A DNA stretch of 64,000 bases from Fagopyrum homotropicum (Eukaryota; Streptophyta; Magnoliopsida; Caryophyllales; Polygonaceae): assembly GCA_033239125.1 (NCBI GenBank), contig BSWB01000005.1:16545447-16609446 (forward strand), written 5' to 3'. The first letter of the stretch is position 1, and each line of letters opens with the position of its first letter. Below are positions 56,543 through 64,000 of the stretch, in pieces. The translations under genes and the position numbers were made by a program. The notes under the pieces were generated by a model. That model was not told where the DNA came from, ran no database searches, and saw only the letters and a list, made by a program, of their open reading frames with translations.

Positions 56543-59500
56543 GAGTTGGTATCAGAGCCCAGGTTGACAACAATGGCACTTGCTACCTGCAATGAGGTTT
56601 GATAGGTAAAATAAACAGAGCCCACATGGGATCTGACGTTTTCAAAGGTTTTGGTTTTAAGTGTGGTTTTGGGATAGAATGTACGAGAAGTCGTCACCTC
56701 TGCCATGGATCTCTGCAGCGTAGATATGTATATATATCTGTGTGTACTATGGATTATGTGGATGTATTATATACATATCGATACCTATGGCATATATATA
56801 GCCTTATAAGATTAGGTGCGTATATCCTACAGATGACTCGGACTAGAGTAGTATCTGTAGTGGGATGAGGTAGGGGTACACCCCCTCTTCCTCCAGTGGT
56901 GATAGGTCAGGGACCAGTTTCCGCTGTTGTTTCGCCTATGGCAGAGAACGAGTTTGAAGAGGCTAATCGTGTCTCCATGAGTAGATCCAAGTTTCAAGAA
57001 TATATGTAACAAGTATATGAAGCGGTGATAGCGGGTAGATCCACACCGGATTTACCAATAATTGTCAGATCAACTGAAGCTTCTGGATCTAGAAAGAAGC
57101 AATGGACTGAATCAGTTACTGGAGAAGCACAGATGATGAATGGGGAACCAAGTCCAATATCAGGACAATCTAGTGATCCTTTGGCCATGAAGATGATTAG
57201 CAAGGAACTATAGTGTTTTAATTGCGTGGAAGTTGGGACACTGGCGAGCTGTGTGCCCAAAGGCGCCCATCATATGCTTTACGTGTGGGAAAGCAGGGCA
57301 TAGAGCGAAGTTTTGTCGACAGGGCAAGGCATTGTCTTTACAAGTTCCCTTCAAGAGTAAGATCATTCCAGGTGAACGATGAAGGTCGAGTTACCCTTCA
57401 ATTGCAGAGGTTGCAAGAATGAGACAATTATGTTACAATTGTGGCTATCCAGATCATTTGCGTTTTGAGTGCCCTTTGGCACCGATAGCTTGTTTCATTT
57501 GTGGTGAACTAGGCCATTTGGCCCATTTCTGTCAGCAATGTAGTGTTTCTTCCCAGCAAGACCTTCCTCTTTCCGGTGTTGAAAGAGTGGAAGTGGAGGC
57601 TATAGTGAGGACCTCAGTGATACTTGAGGAGCATAGATCCGAGATCGAGTAATGATATGTAGTGGAGCTACGGGAGTTAGCTGTTACAGGTACCATTCTC
57701 GTTAATGGTTTACCTAGTGGAGTTTTGTTTGTTATGAGTGCTATGCACTTCTTGTCTTTCGATGCATGCGTTAATGGTTGATCTTTGATATATAGTAGAA
57801 TGTGGACTTTCCTTTACAAGATTACCAGCTAGGGGTCTGAGGTACCCGCGAGATATGTGGTTGTTCCCTTATTCCGGGACTTGTGTATGGCTTGTAGACT
57901 TCTTTGTCATGCCGTAGGTGCATGAGGAAGTCATTATGTGTATGGATTGGATGAATAGATATCATGCGGTGTTAGATATTAATAGTAAGGCTATTACAGT
58001 CTTTACTGAGATGGTAAAATAATAGAGGTCTTCTAAGGTTAAGACCTTTGAAGAGACGGGTTTGTCATCAGGACTATACGAGCAGCGAACTGATAGAAGA
58101 GGGATATGACGCCTTCTAGTGTTATACCATGAAGGAGCGAGATAGTCCAACAATGGAAGGTATTTCAGTTGTTTATGAGTTTATAGACGTGTTATTGAAC
58201 CGTCTAGTTGCCACCTCAGCGGAGTGTGGACATTGTTATCGAGTTGAAGTATGATACAAGATTGAATGGGAAAGCCACACTATATGGTGCTTGTTGAGAT
58301 ATTGTACTGATAACTTGAAAAGTTGACTGAAACGGGCTTCTTTTACCCTAGTGGGTTCCATGTTCCGTATTAACGACCTGATGAGTTAGCTTCAAGAAGA
58401 AATTGTGTTTCCAAGATTCCTTTGTGCTCAAGATATCCCTAGTCATGGATGAGAGAGCAACATGTGTATGAGATAACATCCCATACCCGTTATGGACACT
58501 ACGAGTTTGTAGTGATGTCATTTGGGTTGACGAATGTTTTAGTAGTTTTTATGGAGTTGATGAACAGTATCTTCATCGACTTCCTTGATTAGTTGGTGGT
58601 GGACTTCATTGATGGCATGTCGGTATACTCTCATAGCAGAGAATAGTAGACCGATCGTCTGAGGACCTCTGCAGATTTCGAGTGATAGAGAGTTGTATGC
58701 TACGCTCTCTAAGTGTAAGTTGAGAACTAGTGGTAGCCTTTTTAGGCCATGTTGTCTCCGCCAGTGGGATCATGGTTGACCAGACGATAATTTAGTATGT
58801 TGTACCATGGGAGATACTGATGAATATTAAGGAATACGTAGTTTTCTCGGCTCATCCGATTGCTATCCATGCTTTGAGGAAGGATTTTATATGATTACGT
58901 ATTCATTTGCGAGTCTTTTGAGAAGACCACCATAACTACGTGATGAGAGCAGTGTGTCTAAGTTCTGAATAGTTGAGGAGGCATTTGACCTCTCCTTCCA
59001 TTCTGTTTTAGTGAGGAGATTTTTGGGATCCCGTGATTTACGGTGATACATCCCAGCTAAGTTTGAGATGTGTTTTACTACAAAGGAGTAGGGTTATTGA
59101 TATGTGTGTTTACAGTTGAGAACGTATGATGAGAACTACCCGATTCATGATTTAGAGCTAGTAGTGGTAGTTCAAGCCTTTAAGTTTTGAAGACCTTACC
59201 GGTTTGATCTTCATGTCAGATTTCTATAGATCATAGAAATCTGAAGTATATTTTATGCAACAGGGGTTGAATAACCGCCAATGTTAAGAGCTTAAGTTGA
59301 TCAAGCTTTGACTTGAAGATTCCATATCATTAAGAGAAGTTGAACGTTTTCGCCGATAACTTGAATGGAAAGACGCTCCAAGAGAAGATGATTGTGAGAC
59401 TGATAGTTCAACCTCAGCTTCAAAGAGATCTAGCTTGGCTAGAGTTGGACAATCAGTTCCTTGATAAGGATACCCATTTATACCTCAGAGGTTCTACCTG

Positions 59501-61569
59501 GTCTGTTGGATGAGGTTCAACAGAAGCAGGAGACCTGCCGGGCCTTGACAAGGTTTAGAGAAAGGATGTCTCATACTGAGGCACCATAGTTCTCCATAGG
59601 AGTAGATGGACTGATGAAGAGTCATGACCGCTTTTGTGTTCCTGCTGATGTAGATGGAGACAGAATATTACGTATACCCATTGTACGCCTTATTCAGTAC
59701 ATTCAGGTACGAGTAAGATGTACCACGAGATGAGACGATTATATTATATGAAGCCGATATAACCAGATTTGTGATATAGTGTGTGACATGTCAGCAGGTT
59801 CAGATAGAGTATTTCCGATCTAGAGATAAGCCCCACCCACTACCAATGCAGTAGTAGAATTTGGGAGGACATCTCTATGGACTTTTTTTATGGGATTGTG
59901 ACCCAGTAGAAGATTTATGTTATCTGGATTGTTGGTAACAAATTAATGAAACCGGCACGTTTCATTTCTATCAGAAGGACGTGGCTAGTGAATGAATTGG
60001 CTAAGGAGTACACTAGACAGATAGTGAGACTTCATGATATACCGAGAACGATCATTTCTGATCGAGATGGATGTTTTTACTTTGAGATTTTAGGCAGCAG
60101 ATTCAGACTGCTTTGGGGACGAGTCTATACCTCATGACTACACTTCACCCCCTGACAGATGGTCAGTTAGAGAGGATCATCTAGATCTTAAAGATCTATT
60201 ATAAGTTATAAGTTGAATGGGAAACGTGGATGGTTATATTACCCTCCATTAATGAGTTTATTATATAACAATGAGGACGTGTATCTTTCTGGGATGGCCC
60301 TATGAGGCAACATATATAGACATAGATGTCGTATATCCTTATGCTAGAAGTGATCTAGCAGTAGTAGTAGAAATAACACATGACCAGACTCAGGATTTTA
60401 TAGTTCAAGTACCGATGATTAAAGGAAGAGTGTTGGCTCTACATAGTCGCCAGATTGTGTGTGTAGACAAGAGGTGTTAACCTCTAAAGTTCAAGTGAGA
60501 GTTCATGTCCGGCTGGAGGTATCTCAGCTGTGAGACGTTTGTTGTGTATTATGGAAAGGGGAACTGAGTTTCCAATATGTCGGTTACTTGAGATCTTGAT
60601 CAGTTTTGTGAAGGCAACATGATGTTTAGCTTTCACTCTGAAGTTGGTGGATGTTCACTCAGTGTTCATGTGTCTCAACTGAGGAAGTATATACCAGGTG
60701 GGAAACACTTTGTGAGTTATAATGATCTAGTGGTTAAGTTGAACCACATCGTTGTTGAGCATCTGATTACATTCTTGGAATCAGATATGAAACGCTTGCA
60801 TTTGAAAGACATTCCCATATTGAGGATATTATGGTCGAGATGAAGACCTGAAGAGGCTATGTGAGAGACTGAGGATAGTGTCATGAGGAACTATCCAGAG
60901 TATATGTTGGGACAGACCCATTTGTGGGAGCACGAGTAGATCTTAGTGTTATCTTGATGAATGTTGTGGTTATGTGCTTATATGCCTTGATGTGTTATTC
61001 CATGCTAGTTGTGATGTGATTTATGATCTTAGTAGATCTTGATGTGCTAGCGTGATGTATGTTATAGCTGGAGATGATTACTTCCTCCACGCTACCCGAG
61101 TATGCTTATATTTATAGTTGGAGATGGTTCTTTCCTTCATGCTATTTGAGTGTGATTAGGATTCAGCTGGAGATGATTCTTTCCTCCATGCTACCTTGAT
61201 GGACATAGTTTTAGTAGAGATGTGATTCCTCCATACGATGTATATGATTATGGTTTGCTAGAGACGTATTTCCTCTATGCTTGTGATATGTTTGGGCTAG
61301 AGATGTGCTTCCTCTATGCCTCATGATGTGGTATAGCGAGAGACGTGATTTCTCTACGCCTTTGGGTAGCGTTATGGCCCTATTTCCTGGAGATGATGAT
61401 TCCTCCATGTTTATACTTGAGGTTATAGATTGTTATAGGTTATGATCTTTTGAACGGAGATGTGATACCTCCGATAGAAAGAGTGAGAGTTATACCTCGG
61501 CGTATGGGTCTGAGAGGATTTGGGAATTGTTCAAGTTTTGGGACGAAACTTTTTTTAAGGGGTGTGTGA
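56543..61569 (+). pseudogene. TE-C internal region 2, decayed gag-pol
   Basis: 5,027 bp, at +7,158 from region 1: PBS 56547; gag remnant about 56833-57652 with knuckles at 57214-57532; protease about 57682; RT about 58398-58644; RNase H about 59008-59379; integrase and chromodomain about 59638-60858; pre-PPT hairpin 61533. In the first knuckle TGA of unit 1 is CGA here, and in the fourth LAPFC is LAHFC. One extra T near 59886 and one lost base near 60272 shift frames. Shared stops and catalytic losses show it descends from the same dead copy. Confidence 0.88.
61068..61473 (+). repeat. TE-C array of nine small hairpins, unit 2
   Basis: The copy of 53910-54315. The fourth unit has TAGAG instead of TGGAG opposite CTCCA, so its stem is weaker here; the others match. 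Confidence 0.75.
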
Positions 61570-63683
61570 TGTAATAGATAGGATTTTCGAATTCTAATTA
61601 ATGTTGATTAACTTAATCGTTGATAGTAATTGACATACAACTCGCGGAGATTTCGCAAGTGATGAGTATGAGTCCCACCGTTATGTTCCTCGCGTAATTT
61701 TGGACGTTTGGGGAAATTTTTACTTTTTCCCCCGGGTAATTATTTTTACCCGCCAATGTTATTTGGAGCATTTGGGAGCTCCAATTAATAAAAATGCAGT
61801 TGAGAGAAATGATCAGGACATCGGATATGTCCTAGATATGAAATAACATGGAGAGGCAAAACGATTAAAAGAGTCGTAATTTCGTTTCTTAGCGGCTAAG
61901 AAAGACGGCTTAGGAATATACGTTTTTCGAGGCAGTTGTGGAATAATTATCCCTACAATATTCCAGATTTAATATTCCAATCTCGGTAAGTTTGGAGAAG
62001 GAGGTTCGACCCGCCTTTGGATCGGTTATTGCTAAAGGATAATTATCGTCTTCACTATAAATAGCGGAAAATCCTTTATTAATTCATTTCATTTCACGTT
62101 TTCTCGTAAAAGCTCTGATTTCTCTCAACCTTCAAACTCAGATCTACTCTCCGTTTCTAATCCGATTTCAATTCCGTTTGAGTTTCTGGATTCCTCTCTT
62201 CATTCTCTTCATATTGGTACCGAGTTTCTGCATTTCCGAGTATATGGAGGGATGGTCGAGCATATATGTTACCAGGAAGGTTCCGTCGCTCAAATTCCGG
62301 TGAATTTGATGTTGTCCATGCGTAGCCTGCGTCGGTGTGTTTCCGAATCTTCTTTCAGATCGTCAATCGGGTTAGTAACGAATAAGTTATGAATTTATTC
62401 ATTTTCCGTACTGCGATTTGGCCTAAATTGACTTTAGGCTTGTCAAAATGGATAATTAGAAATTCCATTATGGTTGTTATATTATTCTGGTGATTATGGG
62501 TTGTTTGTTTGATGAAATCTGATCACAGGGGGTTTAGAAATTGCCTGCGGGCAAAACGTTATTCTGGCGAAATCTAATTAATTAATTAAAGGTTAATTAA
62601 TTAAATTAGGATTAGATTTGAGATTGAGGAATGTTGATTAGATACTACCTTGAGATTTGAGGAATTGTGAGTTATGCTGAGATATTGAGGTTTAGTTGGG
62701 TGTGAGGCTCATAGATTAAGTATGATCCTTATAGACCCCTTTGGGTCTAGGTGTGACCCCTTTGATGAATAGAGGTTGATATATCTCTTTATGCCTTGTT
62801 TATAGGCCGTGTTGTCCCTCCAGTGTAGAGGTGATCGTGGTTGAGTTTGTACGAGGTTGAGGTAAGTCCGTAGGACTTACTTAGCTACCATCCCTATATT
62901 GGTTGTTTGCATGAGTGGTGTGTGCTTTATATGTTTGCTATGATAGCATGAGTTGTCGTTTTTATCGACCTATGTTCTATTGACTGCCCCACTGCGTGGC
63001 TGTGATAACCTTTCCCTTTCATCCCGCCGTGGAGTTTGGGAGGTTCTCTGATGTCAGGCTAGACTGGTTTACAGGAAGGGCGCAATCCACTCCCATAGGG
63101 TACACGGATTGTGTGACCGATACTCGTACAGCTGGGCATTGTACTCAGAGGCGGGGATGTATCGGTCCTCGTGTCACATACTTTCATCTATCTAAATATA
63201 TACGGTTTTTGAGTGAATGGTTATTATATAAAGATAATAAATGGGTAAATGTGTGATAGCATGTTGATGTGTTTATCTTTCATGATTGTGCTTGTGCTTA
63301 TGCATTACCTCATATATGTATGGTTAGCTAACGGTTTCATACCGTGTTGTAGATGTTTACAGGTTAGGCGCTACTGGGTGATCTGGCAGGGTGACAGGCC
63401 GAGGACTCTCGTACATTAGGTGGTTGGTTTGGGGTTGTTGTGTTTCCCCTCCTGCGTGAGGATGATCTTTTGTACCTCCTATGTGAGGATGTCGTTTTAT
63501 ATACTCGGCTATGTTGTTGTTTACTTTGGGTTGTACAGTTTATACTGTTTTATGTATTTGTTTTATATCTGTCAGTGCCATGTTGTAAGGTCCAGTGAAC
63601 TTGTTGTCAGGCTAGGGTCAGGATCCATTGTGAGATCCTAGCCCAATGTGACATCCCGAGTCCCGCGGATTCGGGGTGTTACA
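61570..63683 (+). repeat. TE-C LTR 3 (outer 3' LTR)
   Basis: 2,114 bp. It has a 17-bp deletion near 62028 that removes most of one of the two TAAAGGATAATTATCG motifs, plus several private substitutions (for example CGATTAAAAG near 61862). It ends GGGGTGTTACA before the right ATTAA. Confidence 0.95.
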
Positions 63684-63688
63684 ATTAA
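63684..63688. repeat. TE-C target-site duplication, right
   Basis: ATTAA, the partner of 47249-47253. Confidence 0.92.
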
Positions 63689-64000
63689 TAGAGTACAATA
63701 ATTTTAACTTAATTACTCTAAAAACGTTGTTATAAGGTAAAAGAGTAACAAATTTATTATTTCGAATCATCTCTTTTTCTACAATTTGAGAATTATTTTG
63801 TGGTATTTCTCAATTTATACAAAGGTTTGGAGTGTGTTGTGTGCAAAGCGGTAGCGGTAGAGGTTGAGGCAGGAATATCCTTTAAGGAAGAGGCAATGGT
63901 AAAGTCTAGTTTAAATACAAACGCTCTGTGAGAGTATCTTAAAAAAAATAACGTTTAAGACAATAATAACTAAAAATACTTACAAAACACCCTTATGGCA
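63684..64000. repeat. Host tandem array, unit 6, continued to window end
   Basis: It starts with the second ATTAA (63684-63688) and follows unit 1 from 542 to about 858. Differences include ACAATTTGAG and TTGTGGTATT. The zinc-ribbon gene of this unit would start about 450 bp past the window end. Confidence 0.95.

Larger units (their letters stand above)
47254..63683 (+). mobile_element. TE-C: LTR retroelement concatemer, 3 LTRs and 2 internal regions
   Basis: A 16,430-bp insertion with order LTR-int-LTR-int-LTR inside one ATTAA duplication. LTRs are 2,131, 2,131 and 2,114 bp; internal regions are 5,027 bp each; period about 7,158 bp. By eye the internal regions differ at roughly 25 positions and the LTRs at roughly 12-15, mostly transitions, so this concatemer is older than TE-B. 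Remnants of Gag, protease, RT, RNase H, integrase and chromodomain occur in that order (PR-RT-RH-IN), which is Ty3/gypsy. The chromodomain end and long LTRs suggest Tekay/Del. Confidence 0.95.

Overview
This window is nuclear DNA from a flowering plant, probably a eudicot, but I cannot name the species. The base is AT-rich, the mobile elements have plant-type TG...CA LTRs, 5-bp target duplications and initiator-tRNA-Met primer sites, and the only host gene resembles a plant-specific zinc-ribbon family (GIR1/GIR2-like). Nothing bacterial, organellar or viral-genome-like was seen. The 64 kb divides exactly into about 12.9 kb of a host tandem array and about 51.1 kb of three LTR retroelement insertions.

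Host array. A unit of about 2,410 bp is repeated head to tail, with parts of six units visible: 1-2410; 2411-3828 plus 13447-14439; 14440-16849; 16850-19259; 19260-21644 plus 46678-46709; 46710-47253 plus 63684-64000. Each complete unit carries one short gene for an identical 80-residue protein with a CxxC...CxxC zinc ribbon, behind a clear TATA box. Four copies are intact (1309, 15748, 18158, 20570). The second copy is split by a retroelement. The array runs off both window ends.

Retroelements. All three are Ty3/gypsy-type and probably related chromoviruses (Tekay/Del-like, from long LTRs, tRNA-iMet PBS, a conserved motif before the polypurine tract, and chromodomain remnants). TE-A (3829-13446, minus strand, TSD GGAGT) is a simple LTR-internal-LTR element. 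TE-B (21645-46677, plus strand, TSD AAATA) is a concatemer of four 2.9-kb LTRs and three 4.48-kb internal regions inside one target duplication. TE-C (47254-63683, plus strand, TSD ATTAA) is a concatemer of three 2.1-kb LTRs and two 5.03-kb internal regions. Their gag-pol genes are heavily decayed, and the same lesions occur in every unit, so decay came before concatemer formation.

Most unusual signals. (1) All three LTR families share a candidate leader intron of about 450-500 nt whose perfect AG|GTAAGT donor sits inside a hairpin stem. (2) All three end in the same two-hairpin module, with an invariant 8-nt loop and compensatory stem changes. (3) TE-C carries a tandem array of nine small hairpins with covarying stems upstream of its 3' LTR. 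(4) Two of three insertions are concatemers. (5) Differences between host array units are dominated by transversions. All readings were made by eye; comparisons and counts are approximate.
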